Both the position numbers and the translations under genes were made by a program. This document shows, piece by piece, positions 25,185 through 37,508 of a DNA stretch of 64,000 nucleotides. Under the pieces are notes generated by a model. That model worked only from the letters and a program-made list of their open reading frames with translations. It did not search any database and was not told where the DNA came from. The stretch is taken from assembly GCA_905250125.1 (NCBI GenBank), contig CAJNOL010000687.1, positions 1 through 64,000 of the forward strand, given 5' to 3'. Each line of letters begins with the position of its first letter. Within the stretch, counting starts at the first letter, position 1. The stretch is from Rotaria sordida. Its lineage: Eukaryota; Rotifera; Eurotatoria; Philodinida; Philodinidae.

Positions 25185-26600
25185 TTATTGATTAGTACTA
25201 TATTGTATGAATATCTCAAAAACAAGATGAACTAGAATGATCTGATTTTCATCAGATTATATTCCATAGTCTGTAGTATACTAGTAAAAAAATTTCATGT
25301 CAATCCATTGATCTTGTTAGTTTTTATTGGTAATGCAATCGCAACATGTCGTTCTTTGTCCGCTCACAAAATTATCCAACCACTTATTTTTGCCAACTGT
25401 TGTAACAATGTTTTTTTTGACCGCTACCGGAAACAAAAAGACATTCTTCATATGAAGTTTAGCCAATTCTATTGTTTAATATTTCGGTAGCAAGAATATT
25501 ACGAATTGCACAATATATTCTATTTGAATAGATATTCCATGTTGGTAAATTGTATTGGTGATCTGCAACGTATACATCAATCATAGATAGACTTTCTTGT
25601 ATGGTCTTATTCACACATTGAAGGAAGTATGAAGCATTGTTTTAACAGGATGGATTTGCACGGAATCTTTTTCGATAGAAAAATCTTATATTTTTTCAAT
25701 CAAAACCAATTATATCACTTAAGCTATATGTTCTTGTTAACTTATAAATATCAGAAGTAAAAAACTTAACGTAAGCTCAGTAACAGATTCGATATGTATC
25801 GTACCAAACAAAGATGTATCAAATGAAATTGAACATAGGACGTTGTTCTAAATTTCATCCTCGATCTACATAGGCATGACACGCAAAAATTAGCAATGTT
25901 TTCAATGAGATCTGCACTTAGGTTGTGGCTTCGATGATGGTAGGTTTTCTACTTTTGATATTTATAACGTAAGAAGAGTATAAAACTTAAGTGATCTAAT
26001 CGATTTCGACTTTAAATACAAGAGTTTTCTATGAAAAAAGATTTCCTATAAATTCAAGCTGTTAAAACAAATTTTTATACCTCCTTCAGTACGTAAATAC
26101 AAGAAAGTCTATTGTACATGAAATATCTATTCAAATATAATAATTAATACAATTTGTAGTGCTCTTCCTGATTCTTTATTGAACAATAAAATTGGCTAAA
26201 TATCATATGAAAAAAAACCAATCGTTTCTTTTACTTGTTGAAAATAATTTCCGGTATCGGTAGAAGAAAACATTGCTTTTAAACCCATACTCAAAGGTAA
26301 GGTACAATAAAAAAATACTCTTTACGTAGAATATAATAGATTCATGTATCATAAAGAAAATTCCAATTTAAAATAGGTGCATAACAATTTGCAAAAATAA
26401 GTGCTTGAATAATTTTCAAAGAATAAAAAATGACATACGACGATTGTATTGCCAATAAAAATAAACAAGATCAAGGTGTTGGTACGAAATTTGTTTACTG
26501 GTATTCTACAGACTATGGACTGTAATCTGATGAAAAACAGATCATTCTACCTCATATAGTTTTTGAATCATACGCAAAATAAAATAAAATAACCTACTGA
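25185..26600. repeat. 1.4-kb imperfect palindrome, largest in the window
   Basis: Arms of about 650-700 bp, centred near 25850-25900. Outer match: AGAATGATCTGATTTTCATC (left) against AGAATGATCTGTTTTTCATC (right, other strand), then CCATAGTCTGTAG in both. Middle match: TAGCCAATTCTATTGTTTAA against TAGCCAATTTTATTGTTCAA, and TTTGAATAGATATTCCATGT against TTTGAATAGATATTTCATGT. Inner match: ATCACTTAAGCTATATGTTC against ATCACTTAAGTTTTATACTC. The right arm has extra sequence near 26290-26380. A 60-codon frame at 25308-25490 lies in the left arm and is not conserved in the right arm. Confidence 0.82.
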
Positions 26601-28322
26601 TTGGATAATTTTGACAGTCACTGTATGTCCTACAGGATTTTGTATGTTTGTACAGAAGAAAAAAACAAAATTGTTATTTTTGTCTTTCATTTGTGTTGTT
26701 TTTTCGGTTTCTTAGTTTTTTTTTCAATAAAAGAACATCGAAATGAATTAAAATGTAGGAATAATGGCAAACCAATTTGTATCTATATTGAAAATCACTT
26801 CTATTTAACAAAAACAAATTTGACCTTTTATCAAGTCATAGTCAATATTAGGAAGTAACCAAGGTAGTAGCTGCTGATAAACATAGAGAAAGAAAAACAT
26901 ACCTGACTTTATCCAACTCGTCATGATTTTTACCTATGGAAAGAACCCAACAGAAATAAAATTCTACCCTTTTTCCAACTTTTGAAAATGCCAACTTCCG
27001 TATTTGTCACTGCCGTGCTGAGTCACACGAATATTTGTTTATGTCATCATTCATGTATAAATAGATGAAAATTATTAATAAGTAAGATCTCATTGCTCAC
27101 ATCAATAGTTAACATTACACGATAAAGGTAAGAAACGATATTAGTTGAAATTTTTATGTAATCAATAGATAATCAAAGTTAATCATTTGATGAATATATA
27201 TTGTTGGCAACATTAAAATTTGACTAAAGATAAATTCATAAAATCAAAACAATTAAAATCTGAATAGAATAAAACAGTATTTTGTAGCACACCTGTGTTT
27301 ACAATCGAATGTGCGACCAGTTGTTGAATTTAAATTCAGTTATTTTTTTTTTCATTAGATTATAACACGTACATCTATAGTTATAGTGTTTTTCATTTCA
27401 TTCTACATTTAGTAAAGTACATGATTGTATAAATTTATCTTTAGTCGAATTATAATTTTGCCTACAACATATATAAATATCTTAAGAAAATTATGACATT
27501 TAGTTTCTGCAGATTGAACTTTTTGAGTAATCTATTTCAAATCTTTCATTGATTTTATTGTTGAATTCCAACTTTAGAAAAATGTTTCTTTACAAAGAAA
27601 AACCTTTCATAATTAATTAATGAAAAAAATTAGAGTTTATAAATTAAGTATAAAAAACAGGAATTTTAGGGTTTTAATAGAGTTCATAACGATTGGAAAA
27701 TCAAAGAAAGTAAAACAGTATTATTTTAAAACAGTTCAAAATAGGAATCTTCGATTTATTCGAAGGATTTATTAGAGCAACTAGGTTTTCAAGTTTTAGT
27801 CACAAGTAGAAATGTGTAGGACGAACTTTAGTTCCGATCCTAGTGATTAAAACTGGAACTGAATCTACAAAAAAAAAGTTCTCCAAAACGGAACTAAAGA
27901 TTATAGTTAAATGTTCTATGTCTGTCAGACGAATTATTTTATAAATCATACCAATCAAAGCACAATTCACTATATGTGACAAAAGAAAGCATTGCTCGTC
28001 GACTAGATATATCACGAAACGAGCATTTAAGAATCTTTTTACATGTAATATCAATAAATTCTGGAATAGTTTTCTCTCGATCGTCGGAACTGGCACCAGA
28101 TCAAATTTACTGAAGTTATAATCGAGACCACTGAAAAAGAAGCTACTGAACCGGACCAGAACTAGAGCTAAAAATAAACTTGGATCCACACATTTCTATC
28201 CGTAAGACTTCAGATTATAATCTTGTATATATATAGATAGATATATGCAGATAGGATAAATGTTTGATTAAAGAAAAAATATTTTACATAAATATATTTC
28301 ATTCAATGTAGAACAATCAATC

Positions 28323-28599
28323 ATGGATTCCGATAACAATGAACAAGGTTATCGTTACGAAAAAGAAACATTTAATCATGCTAGTGATGATTATAGTGAG
28401 TAGATTAATTAATTATCTGTATAAAACTATGTTTTGTATATTTAATTAGACGCCAACGCAATGATGTCATCAACAAACAACAAAGTAAGCTAGTTGAAAA
28501 TATCAGATGAATTTCATTTTCATTTTCTTTTCAAAGGATGATCAGTCATCAGATACTTCAGGGAATAGCAGCACTGGAAGTAACAAGGATGATTCTTAA
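28323..28599 (+). CDS. Small hydrophilic protein, 56 residues, 3 exons (hypothetical)
   Basis: Exons 28323-28395, 28450-28484 and 28537-28599 total 171 nt, an exact multiple of three, joined at GT-AG introns of 54 and 52 nt, the size typical of this window. The product begins MDSDNNEQGYRYEKETFNHA and ends SSTGSNKDDS; it is rich in Ser, Asn and Asp, with no Cys, no signal peptide and no membrane segment, so it is probably disordered. Two AATAAA-like sites follow within about 150 bp. I do not recognise the family. The in-frame splice structure is the only support, and the call could be chance in AT-rich DNA. Confidence 0.45.
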
Positions 28600-28889
28600 C
28601 AAGCCAGAATGATAATAATAAAATGGGTAACAATCAAACTGAAGTATCTATCACAAAAATTACGTAGTAACTATTACAGACAACAATTAAAGAGAACAAA
28701 TATTGCTACAAAGAATATGTATATTTTTTTTATAAAAATAAAAATGAAATATTTTAATAATAATTTCAACTTAATGACTCACTGAATCAAGATGGTGTTC
28801 ATTTGAAAAGAAATTCGTTTTATTCAGAAATGAAAAAAAACAAGGGATAAACAAACTTAACTGAAAAAAATGGACAATAAGAATTTTTC

Positions 28890-29010
28890 TATATATATAT
28901 GTATTGTAGTCAAAATTAAAGTTCAGTCGAATTTAAAATTTAACTGAATTTTCTGGACAAATTTTAAATTTGACTGAATTTTAATTTCGATCACAACATA
29001 TATATATAAT
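28890..29010. repeat. Short palindrome bounded by TA repeats
   Basis: AAATTAAAGTTCAGTCGAAT on the left is mirrored by AAATTAAAATTCAGTCAAAT on the other strand from the right side. The whole block lies between TATATATATATGTA and ACATATATATATA, which are themselves complementary. Size and ends suggest a MITE. Confidence 0.7.
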
Positions 29011-29133
29011 GATATTCGAAATGAATAACATATTGTTTGCTATCACTCAATAAGTCGGTGTTGATAGGTTTTTAAAGGTAAGGGGTAAATATGGGTTGTG
29101 AAGTTATTGGATTTGAAAGATGTAATGTTGCAT

Positions 29134-29490
29134 TTATGCGGTATCATTGTCGTCTTCATCATCATCATTATCAACAGGTTCATCATCGCCCCTGTTTTCG
29201 TCGCCATTTTCATCATCGTCGCCATTTTCATCATCGCCGCCGTTTTCAGCATCACCCTCGTCATCCTCAATATCTAGTTCATCATCACCATTATCATCGG
29301 GATCGTTTGTGTCCGCTTCTTCTTCATCTGCTTCATCATCCAATGTTTGTCCAACATATTCGGGACTTTCAGGCGATGCTAAACTGCTAACATCCTCTTC
29401 CTCAACTAACGCTGAACTTCTGTCGGAATCATCAGCAAAAGTTGCTAATAAAAGTAAACTGATGAAAAATAAACCGATCAAATACTTCAT
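29134..29490 (-). CDS. Secreted Asp/Glu-rich protein, single exon
   Basis: 118 residues. A clear signal peptide, MKYLIGLFFISLLLLATFA, is followed by a mature chain that is almost entirely acidic, with Asn and Gly spacers and short imperfect repeats of the DDENGD kind at about residues 80-100. There are no Cys residues and no folded domain is evident. Such secreted acidic chains can bind Ca2+ or cationic partners, but no function can be assigned. The start is the first ATG, directly ahead of the hydrophobic core. A TATA-like TTTAAATAGAG lies about 75 bp upstream of the start on the minus strand. The other frames open across this block are shadows of its GAT/GAA-rich repeat. Confidence 0.72.
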   Translation of the reverse strand: MKYLIGLFFISLLLLATFADDSDRSSALVEEEDVSSLASPESPEYVGQTLDDEADEEEADTNDPDDNGDDELDIEDDEGDAENGGDDENGDDDENGDENRGDDEPVDNDDDEDDNDTA

Positions 29491-29970
29491 GGTGTCAGTT
29501 GATTGATATGTTGATGTTTGAATAAAGATAAAATTTGAGAAACTAATGCATTTTAATATGGGAATATGCTCTATTTAAAGTGCATCATAAATAATAATTG
29601 CCACTTACAATATAATATTAGATACTTAGAATTGTTACTTATCATTCACTTTTTTTTTCTATTTAATTAAGAACACATCTGGTTATAATGGATGGAAATA
29701 TTTTCGTACTTAACATAGGTCACAACTGTTTTATGCCATTGTCTTTACACACAATAACTAAGATTATGAATGTCATTTGAGAAAAAATAAAATGAACTGC
29801 ATATACTTTTGTCATCAACTGCTTTTACGCATTTCTTTTCTCATATAGTTTGAAAAGGACATTCACGACACCATGAAAAAAAAACGATATTTATATTCGT
29901 ACGAGAAACGAAAGTGTTGAGTAAACAACAGAAATGACAACGTTATTTTATTTGCATTTTTTTTTGTGAC

Positions 29971-30420
29971 TTATTGGAACAATGTTTTTATAGCAAAAAT
30001 CAGGTTAAATAAGTCAAAAAAATCTATAAGAACTGGTATACGTCCAAAAACATCAAGTTTTGCTAAGCTTTTGTGTCATTTGAAACAATCATCATATTTA
30101 TAATTAACACAAAAATAATCTGCATTGAATAGTATACTCAATATTTAAGACAAGTTTTCGTCAAATTGCGACTTTGGTAGAACAACGAATTAGATGATTC
30201 AAAAAAAAACAATGAAGGAATGAAAAGACTGAAAATTTGTTTTAAGTATTGAGTATACTATTCAATGCAGATTGTTTTTTGCTGATTCTGAATATGATGT
30301 TTATTTCATTTGAAATAAAAATTTAGCAAAACTTGATGCTTTTGGTATATTCGAATTTTCACAGATTTTTCTTCGGATTTATTTTAAATCTAGTTTCGCT
30401 ACTGGAACATTATTCGAATA
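29971..30420. repeat. 0.45-kb imperfect palindrome
   Basis: The arms meet near 30165-30235. Best match: TCTGCATTGAATAGTATACT is identical in both arms, followed by CAATATTTAAGACAAG against CAATACTTAAAACAAA. Outer match: ACATCAAGTTTTGCTAAGCT against GCATCAAGTTTTGCTAAATT. Outermost: GGAACAATGTTTTTATAGC against AATAATGTTCCAGTAGC. Confidence 0.78.
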
Positions 30421-30639
30421 TTTTTAGAGATAACTAAATGAGTTCCATTCAACCATATGAAAAATCTATCAATAAAAAAAACTTTTTGCTCGGATTTTGA
30501 ATCGTCGACATCTTTGCACGAAGCAATTCAATAGTCATCAAAACAGTCGGTAAACATGAATGGTAATAATTTTAAAAAATATGCAATGAATTGTTGATAT
30601 TCCATATCATTTAGAATTACAATAAGTGATATGTGTGAT

Positions 30640-31020
30640 GTAGTATAGAATAGTTTTCTTCATAATCAATTACTTAATTCAAACGATCATACTCCAATTG
30701 GAAGACTTCAATATATAGTTCAAGGAATAGAAGAATTTCTTATCAAAACAAGTGAATAAGACTGAATGCAATAATTAAAAAAAAACACCAGTCGATTTTC
30801 ATTCAGGTTAATAATGTTTACAAACATCTTTATACTCTGTATACCATTTTATATATAGATCAATAAATAATGATCATCCAATGTTTCAATTTCATGATCG
30901 ACAAGATATTAATGAAATTTTTTTAGAAAATTTACTAGAAAACAATTAATGAAAATCTTGATGTTAAAGCTTTTTTGAAATCAGAAGAAGCTATGCTGAA
31001 TTTTTTATGTATTTTGTAAG
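30640..31020 (+). pseudogene. Possible decayed gene fragment, unidentified
   Basis: Three short stretches with gene-like codon use: SFLHNQLLNSNDHTPIGRLQ then YIVQGIEEFLIKTSE and a stop; NNDHPMFQFHDRQDINEIFL and a stop; and NLDVKAFLKSEEAMLNFLCI up to a GTAAGT-like donor. The pieces are broken by stops and shifts. I do not recognise the family. Could be chance. Confidence 0.25.
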
Positions 31021-31832
31021 TTTTGATTCTTTGTAAAATGATAAAAGTTCATTTTCGTGACAGTATGCCATGTACATTGTCAGTAGTCAGGTAAACAAAC
31101 TCAAGAAGAACACCCTTGTGCACTTTTTGATGTCTTTCGTTCATGATAATTTTCATCTCGGAGAAATTAAGACATTATCTTGGCTAAAATTATATAGACA
31201 GTTCTTTCAAAAAACAAAAAAATAATCGTTCATATCGATAGAATATGGCTCGCGGATCCTAGTCATATGATTGAAGTTCATTATTAATTGTAATTTGGTG
31301 GTGTAGAGTGGGCTTTTTGGTGTTATATGAGAAATTCAGCATCTTTTCTTTCGATTTTAAATAAATGGCAGCAAATATACAGTCAAAAATAGGACATTAT
31401 AGATTGTTAAATTATGAGCTTTTCCACTCACGTTGGCTCATTAAATAGATGATATTCAATATTTTCAGTAGCTCATCTTTTATTGAGCTATTAATGTTCT
31501 ATCTTTTGATATGTTGTATGACGAAATTTATTCGTCTATGGAAGTATAGTCTTAGTAGATATTTATCCTTATTTTCTTGTTAGCAGGTAGGTAGTGTTGA
31601 AAAGTCAATTAAGGGTAACTTTACTATGAAATATTTCAATGAGCTAAAAATTTAGGATTGATGATTTTAGATAATGATCTTTTGAATGTACATTAATATT
31701 CAAAAATTTAAATTTGACCAGTGCCTCAGCTCCCTTCATGAATGTTCTGTTATATATTACACAGTGAGCCATAGAATTGAATTGTCTTAGATATTCGATA
31801 TCTCAAAAAATACATTCGTTCGAGCTGAAATA

Positions 31833-32244
31833 TTTAAACCCCTCCCCGCATTAGAAGACCCCTGGTCTTCTATTATGTGTCGCCGTAAAAATTTTTTAGA
31901 GGGGTCTTCTATTGTGTCCTAGGTTTTTTACCAATTATTAACTGAAAGTAGTTTTCCAGAAATCCGAGATGATTTTCAGGATTCTCATAGGGATTTTCAC
32001 GGCTTTGAGGGTCGACGGATACATTTGGACTCATTTTCTAAATATTACCAGCTGAAGAACCTAAAAACTGTGTATTTCTGGACGGAAATTCCCTAATTAA
32101 ATTTCCTAATTAGCAAATAATTAATTAATTAAAGGGAGGTCTTCTAATACCCCCGATGAACTTTTTGTCCAGGGGGGTCTTCTATTATAGGGGAGTCTAC
32201 TAATATGGGGGGGGGGGGGGCTTCTAATACGGGGAGGGGTTTAG
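31833..32244. mobile_element. G-rich MITE with TIRs and subterminal hairpin, copy 1
   Basis: Terminal inverted repeats: left AAACCCCTCCCCGCATTAGA, right on the other strand AAACCCCTCCCCGTATTAGA. Next to the left end a near-perfect hairpin, AGAAGACC-CCT-GGTCTTCT. The word TCTTCTATTAT or TCTTCTAATAC, followed by G runs, recurs about six times near both ends. A 14-base G run lies at 32207-32220. A related copy is at 39283-39545. No coding capacity. Confidence 0.75.
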
Positions 32245-33977
32245 GATATTGTAGTGATCGTGAGACATCTGTCTATGTGCAAAATTTCATATAACAATCT
32301 TCTAATTCAGTTTTTCATGAATAGTTGGCCCAGAAGGCAGAAAAAATACTAAAGCGATTATAATTTTCACCTGATAATGCATGAGTACGAATCTTTTTAG
32401 AGTTACCTTATTTTCACTAAGTCCTACTCATAGCCAAAATGTGAAGTTGAACAGTGTTTCGACAATTGGATATGTTTTCTCGCTTGTATTAATGATACTG
32501 ACAGAACAGAATCTACCTCTACCGGAAAATCATTTTTTTTTCAATCCTATATTTGAATATCAATATTTTGCAAAAGAAATACGTACAATGAGTGTCATAT
32601 CATCATGAACAAGAAGACATATATGACTTCAATCAAGAATCGAAAGAAAATTGAACAAAAGATAAACTAAAACCAAAATATTAGATCTTCAATCACATTC
32701 ATCACTGACACTCGACAAAAAAAACCAATCAAGAACTTAACCAAAATAAAATTTCGATTTTCAATATTTTATTAGATCTGAATGAGAACAACTAACATAT
32801 TCGTTAAGATAGTAATACAATAGAATTTATTTTTTTTCACCTATTTTCAAAAATGCCCATCCGAACAGAAAAAAAGATCACCACGGATTTCAACGTTCTT
32901 AGAACCTGTTGTTACACTATTACATAAATCTCGACCAGATCTTCAGAATCTACCCTTGTACACCTACTTGCATAAGGAGAAATCTTACAAAAATTATTGT
33001 CTACATGAAAACTTTTTAATTTGAAAAATTTGTTAATAAAGTTTTTCTTTTGTACTAATCAAAGTACAAAGTTTAGGTCTCCCCTTCGACATATATATAT
33101 CCTATATTACATTTTGTTTTACGTTGTTGTGTCCTTCAAATGTGAGCAATATCAGATCATTACATGTACCTGTGTCACCATTCAGGTTAATCTTTATTTT
33201 GTCGTTCCTATTAAACTTAACAAACTGTCTGTGACTAGCCGCAACCGAACCTTCAAAGGCTTGGTAACAATTTCGTAAACTTGGTTATCCTGTTCATCCT
33301 CATTCTCAGCAGTAAATTCCTATTCTCAATCTGACCTATCACTCTAATTCTTATCTTCCGTCGTTTCACCACGATTGGAGACCAAACTTTAACATGAAAA
33401 CTTTCATGCCTTGGTTCAGTTGTAACATATCATTTCTGGAATGACCAAGTAATTACTAAAACTATCATTATTATTCGATGATTAATGAAACTAATGTAGT
33501 TTTTACATAATGTTCATTTGAGTATATAGTACCCTTGTGTTCTCTCTTGATTGTTTTATATATTAAAAAAATTATTTATTTTATTTTGATGGTAAGAAAA
33601 TTTTTTGAAGAATTTCTCTTTGTTGAAAGAAATTTTTCATTTTAGCGACAAATTCTGTACCTCTGATCTCGACTATCTTTTTTTTCTGCATTGTTGTCAT
33701 ATCATTTGTATTCAATATCAAAATATATGAAAAAACATAATTCCTATGACTATATCATGCTAATTGATTTTATCATATTTTATTTTTTTAAGTTATCTAA
33801 TAGGACAAGTACAATAGTAACACATGCAATGAATATTGCTTGAATAAAAAACTGATATACAGTATGTTGCAAAAATAAATGATATCACACGGATGTGACG
33901 ATTAAAGACATATTCATACTGGCAAGTTTGTCTAATTAATTTTTTTTTTCACATTGTACTAAATTCGTTATGTTTAC
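32245..33977. other. Gene-free interval 3' of the glycosyltransferase
   Basis: Open frames at 32381-32608 and 33021-33278 (plus) have no known domain. The stretch 32.9-33.4 kb is less A/T-biased than its surroundings and may be an old transposon, but I cannot name one. From 33.5 kb it is A/T-rich flank. Confidence 0.4.
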
Positions 33978-35396
33978 TTAATGAGATAATGTTAATTTTA
34001 TATCCATGTTTTTAAGTTTATCTTCATTACGTTTATAAATATCTCGTAAATCTGAATGATGACGATCACGATCACAACCAATTGAAAAATTAGCTGTATG
34101 CATACGATGTAAATGTGATACCATTGGTATATAAACACTTAAATGTCCATGAATTAAAAATCTTACATAAAGATCAAGATCTTCTGCCATACCAACTGAT
34201 TCATCATAACCACCAACTTCATCATAAAGTTTTTTACTAAAACATACATTACCTAAAAAATTCAACAATAAATTATTATAAATACAAAATCTTTTTTTAT
34301 TTTTCTTTCAATTATTCTTTTCAAAAAATAATGATGATGATTCTTTTTTTAAATAACTTTCGATAGAAACGATGAAGAAAACTGCGGTTTTCTTCATTTA
34401 AAAAAGAACACTTGTGACTAAGTTGAAATCTTATTAGTCATTCGTTGATCAATTAGGTGAGTTATTAGCAAAGATTTTGGAAACGAAATTCTGAAGTTAT
34501 TTTTCATTAGATTTTGACGTTTAATACAGTCGATCGGTAGCGAAGGTTCTAAAAGAACTGCAAATAAGATAATTCGTCGAGTTGAGTCAAACGGTGATGT
34601 TTCTTTTCAGTTTTAAAGTGATTCCAGACCACTATTTAAACTTTTTCGTCATTCTTATCAAAAGTTTTTCAAAAAAATAAATATCAACACTTTCTTTTTG
34701 AAATTAATAATAGTACCTTGAATAAAACAACAACTATCAAAAATAGCTTGAAGCATTTCTTGTGGTGATGAAAAAACCCAACCATAATAATCTTCTTTTG
34801 GCATATATTGAAGATGTTCATTAACACGAAGAAAATCCGAAATAAAAAATTTTTTTGTTGGATTTCGTAAAATAGCCTGTGCAAAATGATGAATTGTACG
34901 TTGAAGGAAAACATCATCATCATCCTAAAAATAAAATTTTCATTCTCTCAATAGAAAAAATTTTTTCAACTTTTATTTTTTTACATACTAATACACAAAT
35001 AAATTGTCCAGTAGTTTTTTGTATACAAATATTTCGTGCTTGACTTGGTGGTACTTTGTGTTCTGATCGTATAAATAAAATATTATCAGCTAATTCACCT
35101 TTACCATCTTTACGCAAATCTTCTGTTGCATTAATCCATTGTCGATCTTTTGTTGGTTCTTTATTATCACCTTGATCTTTGATATAAAAAATCTTTTCAG
35201 GTGGTAAATTTTCAATAAAATATTCTTTTGTACCATCAGTTGAACCACAATCATGAATAACATGTTCAAATTCAATATCAAGTGGTGCAAGAACATTAAC
35301 TTGAACAGACATTATAGCTACTTTTAAATATTCTAATCGATTATGACTTGGTGTTACAACAGAGATTTTCAATTTTCGACCATCTAGTTGATTCAT
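33978..35396 (-). CDS. Family 2 glycosyltransferase (GT-A), 3 exons
   Basis: About 300 residues. Exon 1 (about 34988-35396) starts MNQLDGRKLKISVVTPSHNR, the nucleotide-sugar binding start of GT2 enzymes (ISVVTPSHNRLEYL; then HDCGSTDGTKEY). Exon 2 (about 34716-34924) begins DDDDVFLQRT, the metal-binding DxD at the expected place after a strand ending GQFICVL. Exon 3 (33978 to about 34259) has GGYDESVGMAEDLDLYVRFL, the ED acceptor-site motif common in bacterial GT2s. No signal peptide or membrane segment, so probably a soluble cytosolic transferase; donor and acceptor cannot be told. The intron between exons 1 and 2 is about 60 nt, the next about 450 nt. The closest style is bacterial GT2; spliced copies in an animal would fit old horizontal transfer, but this is inference. 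Confidence 0.8.
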
Positions 35397-37508
35397 TTTG
35401 AGTGAAAATCAAGTAACAATAATAAACAAAAAAACGTATAAAAGAAACTCTAATATGTGCTTCTCTCTTTATACTAAATGGTTGCCAACAAGGGGCCAAT
35501 AAGTATGTTCTATATTCTGTGGTAATGTCATTCTCTACACGTGTATTATACACGTGATGTCTGCATAAGAATCGTTGATGTACTGCCGTTAACATACTCT
35601 TGTGTTTTTACTGTTTGACTTATATTTTTCGATTAATTATGAAATTATTTAAATGGAATAAATAAATTCATAAATATCTTCACTAGAAAATTAATGCTGT
35701 ACTAAGGTCGAATTCGATCGACATGAATTGTCACGTGTTATTTTATTCTACCAATCAAAATTTACCACTAAAATGTAGTAAAAGTACATAGTTCTAGTAT
35801 AATTCATAGAATGAATTATGACCAATATTTTGCACTCATAGTACATAAATTAATTTCAATAATTATTAGCAAGAAATTCATTGTTCTGACCATACGTTTC
35901 ATCATATTCTAATTTTTATTATTGTTTAGTCTTAATTGTGATATGATTCGTCGAGTATTATTCACCATCGACAGTCAAGTAGATATTTGGTTGGTAAACA
36001 GCAGATTTAAAATAAACGTGAGCAACTACATCGAATAATGCATAATTTTTTAGTTTTTTCAAAATATAAAATTTTTCGATAAAAAGGAAGGTTATCGTTA
36101 AATGATGAAATTGGTCTTCTGCCGAAATTACACTTCTTCTTGTCCTGATAGTCATTACGACAAATATAGTTTTTTAAAGTTGTTTTCAAATATATCTTGT
36201 TTTTAGTTAAAAACTCTAACTATTCTGACCAAAATCGGTCAAATATCAGTCGAAAAAGATGTTTTTTGGCAGTAACGAGTATGGTACGTTTTAATGAAGT
36301 GTTTCACCCAATGCAACAGTACGATTTGGTAGAGCTTTGAAAAGGCTATCAAATGATTTATAATTCAAAGTTGATCGCTGCTTTCAAAGTATAACAGAAC
36401 AAGACATTTCGTCATGAATATCTTCATATTGAATATACCAGAGAATAATGTCAGCTAAAGGAAAAAACAATATTTTGTCCTACACCTTATTTTTTTCGAT
36501 AGAAGAAGGAAAGAACTGAAGATAGAAGAAAAGCTTTCCATATGGATAATGCAAAGCACGATGCTGTGGAAGATCAGATAATATCAAGTTTTGAGTCAAT
36601 CAGTACGCAGTCGGAATGACCTGTAGTCGTCTGATTCGAGCTGCAATTGACTATTAGAACAATAAGAAGCACAATTTTAACAGGGGGAGAGTGAGTTTTA
36701 CCACTTAATGACACTCTTTTTGAGTAAAGGCTCCTTCAGAGATTTTCCGGAAAAAAAAATTTTGGTTTTGAATTTCATTGTTTATTGTTTTCTGTATAAT
36801 AGAAACTAATATTTTTGTGGAAAAGAAGTATGATTTTTTTACAGACAATAAGTCATGTCCATGCGCTCTATGTAAAGTGTCCACTATGTTACTTTAGTTT
36901 AAATATTTATAACATGACTTCAACAAGGTACAATCATCATTTTTTAATTAGTAGATTTAGATGAAATTGTTTTTTTTATATGTTCCCTATATTTAAATTA
37001 TCTCTCAAAAATGAATTGAATCTCAATTATCTTTTCAATTAACCACTTTTCTTAACTCAGCATTAACTTTTCCTAGTGGAAATCAAATCTAAAAGTAAGT
37101 TTTTATTGCATCGATAAAATATTGTTTATACATATAACAGTGTCATCTGCTAATAAAAAGACTTATGCAAGTATTTTGCACAAGTTCATATGATAGGCAT
37201 GATTATTCCATATTGTCATAAGTTGTTAAAGTTGCTGACTGCTGTTTGAGTGTATAGAAAACAATTTGTTATTGACTAGAGTTGCAGTGTCTTATGAAAT
37301 TAGTCAAGAATTAAAAAAGAATCTATTATAAGTCAATGTTCGATTAAGATCCAAATATTGCTTTATAATTCTGATAGTGTCACAAAACATACAATTGACC
37401 GAAAAGCGAAAGCATAATGAAAAACGTCAAAAAAAAAGAAGGCATTAACGTATATTTATATACGCATATACATAATGATAACATTTTATTTCCATTTATT
37501 CCAATTGA
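35397..37508. other. Gene-free interval
   Basis: Between the divergent glycosyltransferase and the orphan membrane protein gene; must hold both promoters. Frames at 35341-35595 and 35958-36189 have no recognisable domain. I see no transposon or RNA gene. Confidence 0.45.

Larger units (their letters stand above)
24487..28322. other. 3.8-kb interval dominated by palindromes
   Basis: Downstream of FKBP6. Holds palindromes at about 24708-25085 and 25185-26600 (both listed). The rest (26.6-28.3 kb) is AT-rich; short open frames at 26601-26858 and 27800-28189 show no domain or gene-like codon use. No RNA gene recognised. Confidence 0.5.

Noticed and set aside
29091-29506. Three overlapping frames opposite or beside the acidic protein gene
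   Set aside because: They are shadows of the GAT/GAA-rich repeat; only the minus frame has a signal peptide.
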